From: Alphaproteobacteria bacterium | GTDB taxonomy: Bacteria; Pseudomonadota; Alphaproteobacteria; ATCC43930; CGMCC-115725 | Length of the DNA stretch: 12,743 nucleotides | NCBI GenBank assembly: GCA_019237175.1 | Contig: JAFAHP010000418.1 | Span: 1-12,743, forward strand | Reading direction: 5' to 3' | Part shown: one piece after another, positions 1-9,606 of the stretch | How the letters are laid out: every line of letters begins with the position of its first letter | Numbering within the stretch: position 1 is the stretch's first letter | The notes under the pieces: generated by a model | Databases searched by the model: none | Seen by the model: the letters and a program-made list of their open reading frames with translations, nothing else | What the model was told of the DNA's origin: nothing | Translations under genes and position numbers: made by a program

Positions 1-701
1 CCGCTCATCAATTTGATGGCTTCTTGCGAGGCGACCGGGCCGCGGGCGATCAGCTGCTGGCCGCCATCGAGCGTCGCAGCGCCGATGCTGCTGCCCAAGG
101 TCTGCGGTACGCCCTGCCAGACGAGGAACACCGCCGCTGCTATCGCGATCGGCAGCAGCACATAAAGCAAGGCTCGGGTCATATCGACCCAGAAATTGCC
201 GATGGTCGCAAACCGTCGGCGCGCAAAGCCGCGGATCAACGCGATCGCGACGGCGACGCCGGTGGCCGCGGACAGAAACGACTGAACCGTGATGCCGGCC
301 ATCTGGCTCAGATAGCTGAGCGTGGTCTCGCCGCCATAGGATTGCCAGCTGGTGTTACTGGCAAAGCTGACCGCCGTGTTCACCGCCAGCACCGGGTCGA
401 CCGCAGCGAATTGTTGCGGGTTGAACGGCAGCACGCCCTGCAAGCGTTGCAACAGGTAGAGCGCGATCAGCCCGACCGCGTTGAAGGCGAGCAGCGCCAG
501 CGCATATTCGTACCACGGCTGCTCGGCGGCGGGATCGACCCCGGCGAGGCGGTAGATGCCGCGTTCGACCGGGCCAAGACAGCGCCCGAGCGCCGTCGGG
601 GCGCCTGTAAATACACGCATCATATAGCCGCCGAGCGGCCGCACCGTGACGGTGACAACAATCGTGAACAAGGCGATCTGCAGCCAGCCGCCCGAGGTCA
701 T
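1..701 (-). CDS. kdpA: Potassium-transporting ATPase subunit KdpA, second copy, 3' end cut by window edge
   Basis: This is the K+-translocating, channel-like subunit of a second KdpFABC-type pump, an inner-membrane protein. The reading frame is open from the ATG at 701 to the window edge, giving about 233 residues. It aligns collinearly with the complete kdpA of this window: RPLGGYM near residue 21, LPFNPQ near 91, the first selectivity-filter segment around SNTSWQSYGGE (residues 115-125), and GNFWVD further on. The window ends just before the second filter (TNGGG in KdpA). AGAGGA lies 7 bases before the start, and the start overlaps the stop of the small upstream ORF as ATGA, so the two are probably translationally coupled. 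There is no frameshift or stop in the visible part. The filter differs from the other copy (S for T and S for N at two positions), while the glutamine equivalent to E. coli Q116 is kept. Whether kdpB and kdpC follow cannot be seen. Confidence 0.93.
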   Translation of the reverse strand, partial: MTSGGWLQIALFTIVVTVTVRPLGGYMMRVFTGAPTALGRCLGPVERGIYRLAGVDPAAEQPWYEYALALLAFNAVGLIALYLLQRLQGVLPFNPQQFAAVDPVLAVNTAVSFASNTSWQSYGGETTLSYLSQMAGITVQSFLSAATGVAVAIALIRGFARRRFATIGNFWVDMTRALLYVLLPIAIAAAVFLVWQGVPQTLGSSIGAATLDGGQQLIARGPVASQEAIKLMS

Positions 702-817
702 TCGTGATCCTCTTCCGCAAAGTCCGGACGTCGCCCGAGCTGGTGGCAAAACCCGACATAACCCGCCGCACCGGCGAAGGCGACGACCACCAGCGCCATC
801 ATCAACAAATCCAGCAT
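698..817 (-). CDS. Small single-pass membrane protein upstream of the second kdpA (YVxxC type)
   Basis: A 39-residue ORF starting MLDLLMMALVVV, with one hydrophobic segment over roughly residues 3-24, then GYVGFC and a charged, cytoplasm-like tail ending in FAEEDHE. Its stop overlaps the kdpA start (ATGA). It is not KdpF: it lacks the YLVYALINPERF-like ending seen in the kdpF of this window. It resembles the 27-residue peptide at the head of the other kdp operon in its MLD start, one membrane segment and Y-V-x-x-C at the membrane edge, which suggests a real paralogous pair. The Shine-Dalgarno is weak (GTGAG close to the start), and a longer upstream extension in the same frame has no hydrophobic or conserved look. 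Function is unknown; by position it may assist or stabilise the Kdp complex, as KdpF does. Confidence 0.68.
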   Translation of the reverse strand: MLDLLMMALVVVAFAGAAGYVGFCHQLGRRPDFAEEDHE

Positions 818-897
818 GGTCTCACGCGGGTGACTGCTGTTGCAGACTATGGATCGTGAGAGAGGCAGCAAAATTCGAGATGGTTTTCCCCTGCGTG

Positions 898-914
898 TGT
901 AAAGACCAGATAAA
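898..914 (-). promoter_or_regulatory. KdpE-box-like direct repeat facing the second kdp locus
   Basis: Read on the minus strand this is TTTATC-N5-TTTACA, two half-sites with an 11-bp period. As I recall, the E. coli kdpFABC operator bound by KdpE has the half-sites TTTATA and TTTACA separated by 5 bases, so the spacing is the same and eleven of twelve half-site bases match. It lies 81-97 bases upstream of the small ORF that leads the minus-strand operon and points the right way. Binding is inferred, not shown. Confidence 0.55.
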
Positions 915-977
915 GGTCGCGGCGAGCCGATTTCGCCCACCACTTCTGATTAGTGACGCGGACGCGGCCGCTATGGG

Positions 978-991
978 TTGATCCAGATCAA
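978..991. promoter_or_regulatory. FixK/FNR-type palindromic box
   Basis: The sequence TTGATCCAGATCAA has perfect six-base arms (TTGATC/GATCAA) around a two-base centre and fits the FNR/Anr/FixK consensus TTGAT-N4-ATCAA exactly. FNR-family activators bind such sites under low oxygen. It lies about 160 bases from the start of the minus-strand operon and about 325 from the plus-strand one, near the midpoint of the two KdpE-like boxes. Which promoter it serves, if any, is not clear from sequence. Confidence 0.55.
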
Positions 992-1059
992 AGATTTATG
1001 GATGGCAGAAATCTCATATGCGCACGGGAAAGCGAGCGTCGGCCCACGCCTGCCGGATC

Positions 1060-1076
1060 TTTATGGGTTGTTTATG
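1060..1076 (+). promoter_or_regulatory. KdpE-box-like direct repeat facing the main kdp operon
   Basis: TTTATG-N5-TTTATG, two identical half-sites with an 11-bp period, the same geometry as the minus-strand element and the E. coli KdpE operator. It is 238 bases upstream of the first small ORF of the operon, farther than in E. coli, which would need a long leader or a promoter well upstream. The match is weaker than that of the minus-strand copy (ten of twelve half-site bases). Confidence 0.42.
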
Positions 1077-1234
1077 TCGAAGCGCTCCAATTCGCCTCGA
1101 ATCTTAACGCTGTGCCGGACATTTGATGCGCGCCAAGTGATCGTGCCTCAGCGCGCGGCGACCACTGTGTCAAAACGCGGGGCGGCGTTTATGTATATGC
1201 GATTGGGTGGGTACTTTGGCGTGACGAAGGCATT

Positions 1235-1267
1235 CTTGAAGTGCCGGAAACAACGTTAGGCTTCAAG
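1235..1267. repeat. Short inverted repeat ahead of the main kdp operon
   Basis: CTTGAAG and CTTCAAG form perfect 7-base arms separated by 19 bases, ending about 50 bases before the first ORF of the operon. It could be an operator or a leader hairpin. There is no U-run, so it is not a terminator. Arms this short can occur by chance. Confidence 0.3.
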
Positions 1268-1314
1268 TGTTGCCTCCATGACCAGCGCTGCCAGGAGCTC
1301 ACGGGGTCAACTTC

Positions 1315-1398
1315 ATGCTTGATTTTATGATGATCGCCTTCGGCGTCGGCTTCTTTGTCGCCGCCGTGCTCTATGTGCTCGCCTGCGAGAAGATGTGA
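1315..1398 (+). CDS. 27-residue membrane peptide leading the main kdp operon (YVxxC type)
   Basis: A very short ORF, MLDFMMIAFGVGFF at the start, a single hydrophobic helix to about residue 23, then LYVLAC and a short EKM tail. GGGG lies 8 bases before the ATG. Its stop overlaps the GAGG used by kdpF, which starts 7 bases later, so the two are likely coupled. It is distinct from KdpF, which follows intact. It shares the MLD start, length class and Y-V-x-x-C motif with the small ORF ahead of the minus-strand kdpA, and I have the impression that such micro-proteins often precede kdpF in other bacteria. Its role is unknown; a structural accessory of KdpABC or a sensor-side partner are possibilities. 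Confidence 0.65.
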   Translation: MLDFMMIAFGVGFFVAAVLYVLACEKM

Positions 1399-1405
1399 GG
1401 TGCCT

Positions 1406-1495
1406 ATGCTGCTCGATTACGTTCTCGGCGCGATCGTGACCATCGTGATCATAGTCTATCTCGTCTACGCACTGATCAACCCCGAGCGGTTCTAG
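1406..1495 (+). CDS. kdpF: Potassium-transporting ATPase subunit KdpF
   Basis: A 29-residue single-span membrane protein that in E. coli sits against KdpA and stabilises the KdpFABC complex. It begins MLLDYVLGAIV, has one hydrophobic helix, and ends YLVYALINPERF, which matches the typical KdpF ending (YLVYALI followed by N/R, P/A, E and F). GAGG lies 5 bases upstream, overlapping the stop of the preceding peptide. Its own stop TAG forms part of the AGGAG that serves kdpA, so translation of the three ORFs is probably linked. The length agrees with E. coli KdpF (29 residues). Confidence 0.9.
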   Translation: MLLDYVLGAIVTIVIIVYLVYALINPERF

Positions 1496-1505
1496 GAGAA
1501 ATGCG

Positions 1506-3242
1506 GTGACGGCCACCGGCTGGATCGAGATCGCGCTGTTCAGCGTGATCATTATCGCCCTCACGCGCCCGCTCGGTGGTTACATGACGCGCGTCTTCGC
1601 CGGCGAACGGACCTTTCTGTGGCCGGTGCTGCGCCCGGTCGAGCGCGCCGTCTACTGGTGCTGCGGTATCGACGAAAAGGAGGAGCAGCACTGGCTGACC
1701 TACGCCGTGGCGATCCTGTTTTTCAGCGTCGCCGGGTTTGTGACGCTGTACGCATTGCAGCGCTTGCAATGGTATCTGCCGTTCAATCCGCAAGGCCAGA
1801 CCGGGGTCGCACCCGATCTTGCCATGAACACCTCGGTCAGCTTTATCACCAACACGAACTGGCAGGCCTATGGCGGCGAGACTACGATGGGCTATCTGGT
1901 CCAGATGGCGGGGCTCACCGTGCACAACTTCGTCTCGGCGGCGACCGGCATCGCGATGGCACTGGCGCTGATCCGCGGTTTTGTTCGGCGCGAGGCTAGG
2001 ACAGTCGGCAATTTCTGGGTCGATCTGACCCGCTGCACCCTCTACATCCTGCTGCCGATCTCGGTCGTCGGGGCGCTCGTTTTGATTTGGTTGGGCATCC
2101 CGCAGAACCTCGGCGGCTATACCGAGGCGACCACGCTCGAAGGCGCAAAACAACTCATCGCCCAGGGCCCGGTCGCCTCACAGGAGATCATCAAAGAGCT
2201 CGGCACGAATGGCGGCGGGTTCTTCAACGCAAATTCCGCCCATCCGTTCGAGAATCCGAATGCGGTGACCAATCTGATCGAGATGGTCGCGATCTTCTCG
2301 ATCGGCGCCGGGCTGACCAATGTCCTGGGCCGCATGGTCAAAGACGAACGCCAGGGCTGGGCGATCTTTGCGGCGATGGGGCTCTTGTTCCTCGCCGGTG
2401 TGGCGGTTTGCTACAACTCGGAAGCACAGGCCAATCCCGCCCTTGCGGCCTTTCATGTCGATTCGGCGCCAAGTGCCGCGCAGGCCGGCGGCAATATGGA
2501 AGGCAAGGAGGTGCGTTTTGGTCCGGCGCTTTCGGCCTTGTGGGCCACAGTAACGACCGACACCTCCTGCGGTGCCGTCAATTCGATGCACGACAGCTAT
2601 CTGCCGATCGGCGGCATGGTGCCAATGGTCAACATGATGCTGGGCGAGGTTATTTTTGGTGGCGTCGGCTCGGGACTCTACGGCATCCTAGCCTTTGCTA
2701 TCGTCGCGATGTTCGTCGCCGGGCTGATGGTCGGGCGCACGCCCGAATATCTTGGCAAGAAGCTCGAAGCGAAGGAGGTCAAGATGACGATCTTGGCGCT
2801 CTTGAGCCTGCCGTTGTCGATCCTCGGCTGGACCGCGCTGGCGACGATCCTCTCGGCGGGGCTCGGCGGCATCGCCAATGCCGGCCCGCACGGTTTCAGC
2901 GAGATCCTCTACGCCTACACTGAAGGCACGGCCAATAATGGCAGTGCTTTTGCCGGGCTATCGGCCAACACGCTCTTCTACAACACGACGATCGCGGCGG
3001 CGATGCTGATCGGGCGCTTTATCTTTGTCATCCCGATGTTGGCGGTGGCCGGGTCGCTTGCACAAAAGAAGCTGCTGCCGCCGTCAGCCGGCACCTTCCC
3101 GACGCACAGTCCGCAATTTGTCGGGCTCTTGGTCGGCGTTATTCTGATCATTGGCGGGCTGACCTATTTTCCGGCGGTCGCGCTGGGGCCGGTCACCGAG
3201 CAGGTCGCGATGAACCAGGGCAAGCTTTACGCTGGGCCCTAA
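1506..3242 (+). CDS. kdpA: Potassium-transporting ATPase subunit KdpA
   Basis: The K+-binding and translocating subunit of the KdpFABC pump, related to Trk/Ktr channels, in the inner membrane. At 578 residues it is slightly longer than the E. coli protein (557). The four selectivity-filter segments are all visible: TNTNWQAYGGE (residues 115-125, Q120 being equivalent to E. coli Q116), GTNGGGFFNAN from residue 233, TSCGAVNSMHDS with C355-G356, and GTANNGSAFAG from residue 474. GNFWVDLTR and the final multi-span region are typical. The start is GTG, since the nearby ATG at 1501 meets a stop after one codon, and AGGAG sits 7 bases upstream within the kdpF stop region. kdpB follows after 31 bases. 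No damage is seen. Confidence 0.97.
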   Translation: MTATGWIEIALFSVIIIALTRPLGGYMTRVFAGERTFLWPVLRPVERAVYWCCGIDEKEEQHWLTYAVAILFFSVAGFVTLYALQRLQWYLPFNPQGQTGVAPDLAMNTSVSFITNTNWQAYGGETTMGYLVQMAGLTVHNFVSAATGIAMALALIRGFVRREARTVGNFWVDLTRCTLYILLPISVVGALVLIWLGIPQNLGGYTEATTLEGAKQLIAQGPVASQEIIKELGTNGGGFFNANSAHPFENPNAVTNLIEMVAIFSIGAGLTNVLGRMVKDERQGWAIFAAMGLLFLAGVAVCYNSEAQANPALAAFHVDSAPSAAQAGGNMEGKEVRFGPALSALWATVTTDTSCGAVNSMHDSYLPIGGMVPMVNMMLGEVIFGGVGSGLYGILAFAIVAMFVAGLMVGRTPEYLGKKLEAKEVKMTILALLSLPLSILGWTALATILSAGLGGIANAGPHGFSEILYAYTEGTANNGSAFAGLSANTLFYNTTIAAAMLIGRFIFVIPMLAVAGSLAQKKLLPPSAGTFPTHSPQFVGLLVGVILIIGGLTYFPAVALGPVTEQVAMNQGKLYAGP

Positions 3243-3273
3243 GGCGCCTGACGCTTTTCGAAAGAGATCCGAG

Positions 3274-5487
<2,214 letters not shown>

Positions 5488-5497
5488 GGACCATTCG

Positions 5498-6097
5498 ATG
5501 ATTAGGCAAATCCGACCCGCAATCCTGATGATCATCGTCATGACGGTGATCACCGGGCTTGTCTATCCGCTCGGCATGACCGGGCTCGCACAACTCATTT
5601 TTCCGCACCAGGCGAACGGCAGTCTGATCGAAAAGGACGGCAAGGTGATCGGCTCGAGTCTGATCGGGCAGAACTTCACTTCGGACAAGTATTTTCATCC
5701 GCGCCCATCGGCGACGACCGAACCCGACCCAAAAGATCCCACCAAAACGATCCCATCACCGTATGCCGCCGACAATTCGACCGGCTCGAACCTTGGACCG
5801 ACCAACCAGGCGTTGATCGATCGGGTCAAGGCCGACGCCGCCAAACTCGCCAAGGAAAATCCGGGGAGCCCGATCCCGGTCGATCTGATCACGACCTCGG
5901 GCAGCGGCCTCGACCCCGACATTACGCCGGCCGCCGCCATGTTCCAGGTGCCGCGCGTCGCCAAAGCCCGTCACCTCGATGCGGACAAATTGCGCGCCCT
6001 CATCGATGCACAAACCCATGCTCCGCTGTTAGGCATTCTTGGCGAAGCGCGGGTCAATGTCCTCGAGTTGAACCTCGCGCTCGACGGGGTGAAATGA
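5498..6097 (+). CDS. kdpC: Potassium-transporting ATPase subunit KdpC
   Basis: The single-span KdpC subunit, which associates with KdpA/KdpB and raises ATP affinity. It has 199 residues against 190 in E. coli. The N-terminal membrane helix covers roughly residues 8-30, followed by a periplasmic domain with the family features GSSLIGQ, YFHPRPSAT, SGSGLDPDITPAAA and the closing VNVLELNLAL. I chose the ATG preceded by TTGAGGA at 8 bases. An in-frame TTG at 5480 would add six residues and overlap kdpB but would leave this Shine-Dalgarno inside the gene. A proline-rich segment (DPKDPTKTIPSP) after the FHPRPSAT motif accounts for the extra length. kdpD starts 14 bases downstream. Confidence 0.96.
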   Translation: MIRQIRPAILMIIVMTVITGLVYPLGMTGLAQLIFPHQANGSLIEKDGKVIGSSLIGQNFTSDKYFHPRPSATTEPDPKDPTKTIPSPYAADNSTGSNLGPTNQALIDRVKADAAKLAKENPGSPIPVDLITTSGSGLDPDITPAAAMFQVPRVAKARHLDADKLRALIDAQTHAPLLGILGEARVNVLELNLALDGVK

Positions 6098-6111
6098 GCT
6101 AAACTCGCCGA

Positions 6112-8820
6112 ATGGCGGAGAGAGAGGCAAGACCTTCACCTGAGGCGCTGCTCGACGCGGCAAAGCACGAGGGTCGCGGATGCCTCAAGGTTTTTCTGGG
6201 TGCAGCGCCCGGCGTGGGCAAAACCTATGAAATGTTGCTTTCGGCCCAGGCGGTGCGGGGCGAAGGGGCCGATGTCGTGGTCGGAGTCGTCGAGACCCAC
6301 GGCCGGCGCGAGACCGAAGCCTTGCTCGAGGGCCTCGAGATCATCCCCCGCCGCGAGGTCGACTACAAAGGACACCGCCTCGCGGAAATGGATCTCGATG
6401 CGATCCTGAAACGGCGGCCGCAACTCGTTCTAGTCGACGAATTGGCGCACACCAACGCGCCCGGCAGCCGCCATCCCAAACGCTACCTCGATGTCGAGGA
6501 ATTGATTGCAGCCGGCATCGATGTCTATACGACGCTGAATATCCAGCATGTCGAGAGCCTGAACGACGTCGTCGCGCGGATTACTCGAATCCGGGTGCGC
6601 GAAACCGTCCCGGACGGCATTCTCGATCACGCCGACGATGTGGAAGTCATCGATCTGTCACCCGATGACCTGATCAAGCGCTTGCGAGAGGGCAAGGTCT
6701 ATATTCCTCACCAGGCCGAGCGCGCGATCCGCCATTATTTCCAGCCGGGTAATCTGACGGCCCTGCGCGAGTTGGCGCTGCGGCAGACCGCCCAGCGAGT
6801 CGACGATCAACTACTGTCACATATGCGGGCGCATGCGATCGCTGGGCCGTGGGCGGCGGGCGATCGCGTGCTGGTCTGCGTCAGCGAGGCGATCAATACG
6901 CCGGGCCTGATCCGCTATTCGCGGCGCATCGCCGATCGACTGCACGCGCCACTAACGGCAATCTATGTCGAGACGGCACGAACAGCGCGGCTCAGCGACG
7001 CCGAGCGCGACCGTATCGCCGAATACACGCGTCTTGCCGAGCGGCTCGGTGCCTCGACGATCACGATCCCGGGCCGCAAGGTCGCCGACGAAGTCGTCGC
7101 CTATGCCGAGGCCAACAACATCACCCAAATTGTCATCGGCAAATCGTCGCGCCCGCTCTGGTTCGAGATCGTGCACGGCTCGGTGGTGCACGATCTCGTG
7201 CGCAAAACCGGTTCGATCAGCGTGCATGTGATTTCAGCCGAACAAGGGCAGCCGCCGCAGGCGCGACCGGTATCGACACGCGCCTCGGCCGAGCCGTTCC
7301 AGCCCTGGCCTTATCTCGGCAGTGCCGGTGCCGTGGCGCTGGCCCTCGGCGTCGGCGAGGCGATTGGCCGCTCGATCGGTGTCCAGAGCATCTCGCTTGT
7401 CTTTCTGATGGCGGTTTTGGCCAGCGCCATCGCGTGGGGATTGCTGCCGGCGCTTGTGGCCTGCGTGCTGAGCGTTTTGACCTATAATTTCTTCTTTCTG
7501 CCACCGCTTTATACCTTCACGATTGCCGACCCCGAGAATGTTGTCGCACTGATTTTTTTTCTTTTAGTCGCGGTCATTGTCAGCAATCTGACCGCGGCGG
7601 CGCGCCGGCAGATCGTTTCGGCGCGGCTGCGCGCCAAGATCACCGCCGAACTCTATGCTTTCAGCCGAAAGCTTGCCGGCATCGGAACTCTCGACGATCT
7701 GTTATGGGCGACCGCCTATCAGGTTTCATCGATGCTGCGGGTGCACACCGTGTTGCTGTTGCCCGAGCAGGAATCCGGGAGGCTGCAGGTCGCCTCGGCA
7801 TATCCGCCGGAAGACCGTTTGGACGAGGCCGATATGGCGGCGGCCCAGTGGTGCTGGGAGCACAATCATCCGACAGGGCGCGGCTCCGATACGCTGCCCG
7901 GCGGCAAATGGCTGTTTTTGCCATTGCGCACCGGCAGCGGGCCGGTCGGCGTGATCGGCATCGAGCGTGATTCGCCGGGACCGCTGTTGACCCCGGACGA
8001 GCGCCGTTTGCTCGACGCGCTGAACGATCAGGCGGCGGTTGCGATCGAACGCGTCTCGCTGGTGCGCAGGCTCGCCGAGGAGCGGGTCCGGGCTGAAAGC
8101 GATCGGCTGCGCGCCGCGTTGCTGACCTCGATCTCGCACGACCTGCGGACGCCGCTCGCCTCGATCCTCGGCACGGTCTCGAGCCTGCGCAGCTATGCCG
8201 ACAAATACGGTGCGGCCGATCGCGATGAACTGCTGGCCAGCCTCGAAAGCGAAGCCGAGCGCATGAACCGCTTTGTCGGCAATCTGCTCGACATGACGCG
8301 CCTCGAATCGGGCACGATCGAAACAAAACTTGATCTGGTCGATGTCGCGGAGATCGTTGGCGCCGCAATTGAGCGCGCAGGAAATGTTCTGGCGCATCAT
8401 CGGGTCGACGTTACGATTGCGTCCGACTTGCCGATGCTGCGGCTTGATCCGATCCTGTTCGAGCAGGTGCTTTTCAACCTGCTGGACAACGCCGCCAAGT
8501 ACGCCCCGGCCGGCAGCCGCATCGACCTGCGCGCCCGGCAGGAGGGCGACACCGTGGCAATCGAGGTGGTCGACGAGGGGCCGGGCATTCCTCCAGGCGA
8601 CCTCGAACGGGTTTTCGACAAATTCTATCGGGTCCAGGCCCAGGATCGCCGGCGCGCCGGAACCGGGCTCGGGCTTGCGATCTGCCGCGGGTTTATCGAG
8701 GCGCAGGGCGGCCGGATCGAGGCGAACAATCGGCGCGACCGCTCGGGTGCAGTCCTGACAATCCGCCTGCCGGTGCCGGAGCGGGTGGAGATCCGCGAGC
8801 CGGTCGCGGCCGATGGCTAA
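6112..8820 (+). CDS. kdpD: Osmosensitive K+ channel sensor histidine kinase KdpD
   Basis: The membrane sensor kinase that phosphorylates KdpE under potassium limitation or osmotic stress. At 902 residues it is close to E. coli (894). Domains in order: the KdpD N-terminal domain with Walker A GAAPGVGKT (30-38), a Walker-B-like VDELAH around D109-E110 and APGSRHPKRY; a universal-stress-protein-like domain around 250-375; a block of four membrane helices about 400-490; a GAF-like region about 510-650; the dimerisation domain with phospho-acceptor H676 in SHDLRTPLASILG; and the ATPase domain with LLDNAAKYAP, DEGPGIP and GTGLGLAI. All key residues are present. No clear Shine-Dalgarno precedes the ATG, and translation may rely on coupling to kdpC 14 bases upstream. 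The last 8 bases overlap kdpE. Confidence 0.97.
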   Translation: MAEREARPSPEALLDAAKHEGRGCLKVFLGAAPGVGKTYEMLLSAQAVRGEGADVVVGVVETHGRRETEALLEGLEIIPRREVDYKGHRLAEMDLDAILKRRPQLVLVDELAHTNAPGSRHPKRYLDVEELIAAGIDVYTTLNIQHVESLNDVVARITRIRVRETVPDGILDHADDVEVIDLSPDDLIKRLREGKVYIPHQAERAIRHYFQPGNLTALRELALRQTAQRVDDQLLSHMRAHAIAGPWAAGDRVLVCVSEAINTPGLIRYSRRIADRLHAPLTAIYVETARTARLSDAERDRIAEYTRLAERLGASTITIPGRKVADEVVAYAEANNITQIVIGKSSRPLWFEIVHGSVVHDLVRKTGSISVHVISAEQGQPPQARPVSTRASAEPFQPWPYLGSAGAVALALGVGEAIGRSIGVQSISLVFLMAVLASAIAWGLLPALVACVLSVLTYNFFFLPPLYTFTIADPENVVALIFFLLVAVIVSNLTAAARRQIVSARLRAKITAELYAFSRKLAGIGTLDDLLWATAYQVSSMLRVHTVLLLPEQESGRLQVASAYPPEDRLDEADMAAAQWCWEHNHPTGRGSDTLPGGKWLFLPLRTGSGPVGVIGIERDSPGPLLTPDERRLLDALNDQAAVAIERVSLVRRLAEERVRAESDRLRAALLTSISHDLRTPLASILGTVSSLRSYADKYGAADRDELLASLESEAERMNRFVGNLLDMTRLESGTIETKLDLVDVAEIVGAAIERAGNVLAHHRVDVTIASDLPMLRLDPILFEQVLFNLLDNAAKYAPAGSRIDLRARQEGDTVAIEVVDEGPGIPPGDLERVFDKFYRVQAQDRRRAGTGLGLAICRGFIEAQGGRIEANNRRDRSGAVLTIRLPVPERVEIREPVAADG

Positions 8821-9517
8821 TTCCTACACCGTCCTCGTCGTCGACGACGAACCCGCGATCGTTCGCTTTATCCGTGCCAGCCTCGGGGCGGTCGGGCATC
8901 GGGTGGTTACCACCGAGAATGCCGAGGGCGCGCTCTCGTCGCTTGGCAAGGAAAAGCCGGATGTCGTGATCCTCGATCTAGGGCTGCCCGATCGCAGCGG
9001 GTTTGATGTGATCTCGGAGATCCGCAAGAGCTCTCAGGTCCCAGTCATTGTCCTGTCGGCGCGTAACGACGAGCGGTCAAAGGTTCGTGCGCTCGATCTT
9101 GGGGCCGACGACTATATCGGCAAACCTTTCGGCATGGCCGAGCTGATGGCGCGGATCCGCGCGGCATTACGCCACCGCTATCAGTCGCAGGGCGAGCTGT
9201 CGGCTTTCGTATCCGGCGAGCTGACGGTCGATCTCGTGCGCCGGCAAGTGACCCGCGCCGGTCGCGAGGTCAAGTTGTCGCCTAAGGAGTTCGAACTCTT
9301 GCGACACCTTGTGGCGCATGCGGGCAAGGTGCTCACCCATCGCCAGCTGCTGCGCGAAATTTGGGGCCCGGCCTATGCCCATGAGGTGCAATATCTCCGG
9401 GTTTTCATCCGCGGCCTTCGCCAAAAGCTTGAACCCGACCCGACGCGCCCGACGCATATCCTGACTGAACTGGGCGTCGGTTATCGCCTGCAGCTGCCGC
9501 CGGAGCAGCGCGCCTGA
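8813..9517 (+). CDS. kdpE: Two-component response regulator KdpE (OmpR family)
   Basis: The transcription factor partner of KdpD. Its 234 residues comprise a receiver domain with the acidic pair D11-D12, phospho-acceptor D55 in VILDLGLPD, the conserved LSAR threonine/serine position and GADDYIGKPF lysine, followed by a winged-helix DNA-binding domain with LSPKEFELLRHL, THRQLLREIWGP and a closing GVGYRLQ. The start overlaps the end of kdpD by 8 bases, which implies translational coupling and a fixed sensor-to-regulator ratio. It is the last gene of the operon; the following gene is convergent. It is the obvious candidate to bind the direct-repeat elements in the divergent control region, and so may control both kdp loci. 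Confidence 0.97.
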   Translation: MANSYTVLVVDDEPAIVRFIRASLGAVGHRVVTTENAEGALSSLGKEKPDVVILDLGLPDRSGFDVISEIRKSSQVPVIVLSARNDERSKVRALDLGADDYIGKPFGMAELMARIRAALRHRYQSQGELSAFVSGELTVDLVRRQVTRAGREVKLSPKEFELLRHLVAHAGKVLTHRQLLREIWGPAYAHEVQYLRVFIRGLRQKLEPDPTRPTHILTELGVGYRLQLPPEQRA

Positions 9518-9606
9518 CCTGACCGCGGCCGCCCGCCGCCGCTGGCGTTCGACGCCCTGTACGGGGGGCTGATTCATCGACGCGACACCCACAAACAGCA
9601 GCAGAT

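Larger units (their letters stand above)
818..1314. other. Divergent control region between the two kdp loci
   Basis: About 500 bases with no gene I can support. It holds two direct-repeat elements that resemble KdpE boxes, one on each strand facing its own operon, a FixK/FNR-like palindrome near their midpoint, and an inverted repeat close to the plus-strand operon; all are listed separately. An open frame from 978 to 1259 on the plus strand has a TTG start, no recognisable motif and a basic, low-hydrophobicity product, so I treat it as chance. No convincing sigma-70 hexamer pair was found for either operon. Confidence 0.6.

Noticed and set aside
978..1259. 93-codon plus-strand frame in the divergent control region
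   Set aside because: TTG start, no Shine-Dalgarno, no recognisable motif, and its first bases are the FixK/FNR palindrome; it looks like chance.
1476..2153. Long minus-strand frame antisense to kdpA
   Set aside because: Arg/Asp/Gln-rich product typical of antisense frames in GC-rich genes; the plus-strand KdpA is unmistakable.
9544..9556. GGCGT-TCG-ACGCC hairpin after kdpE as an intrinsic terminator
   Set aside because: Only five base pairs and no U-run on either strand.
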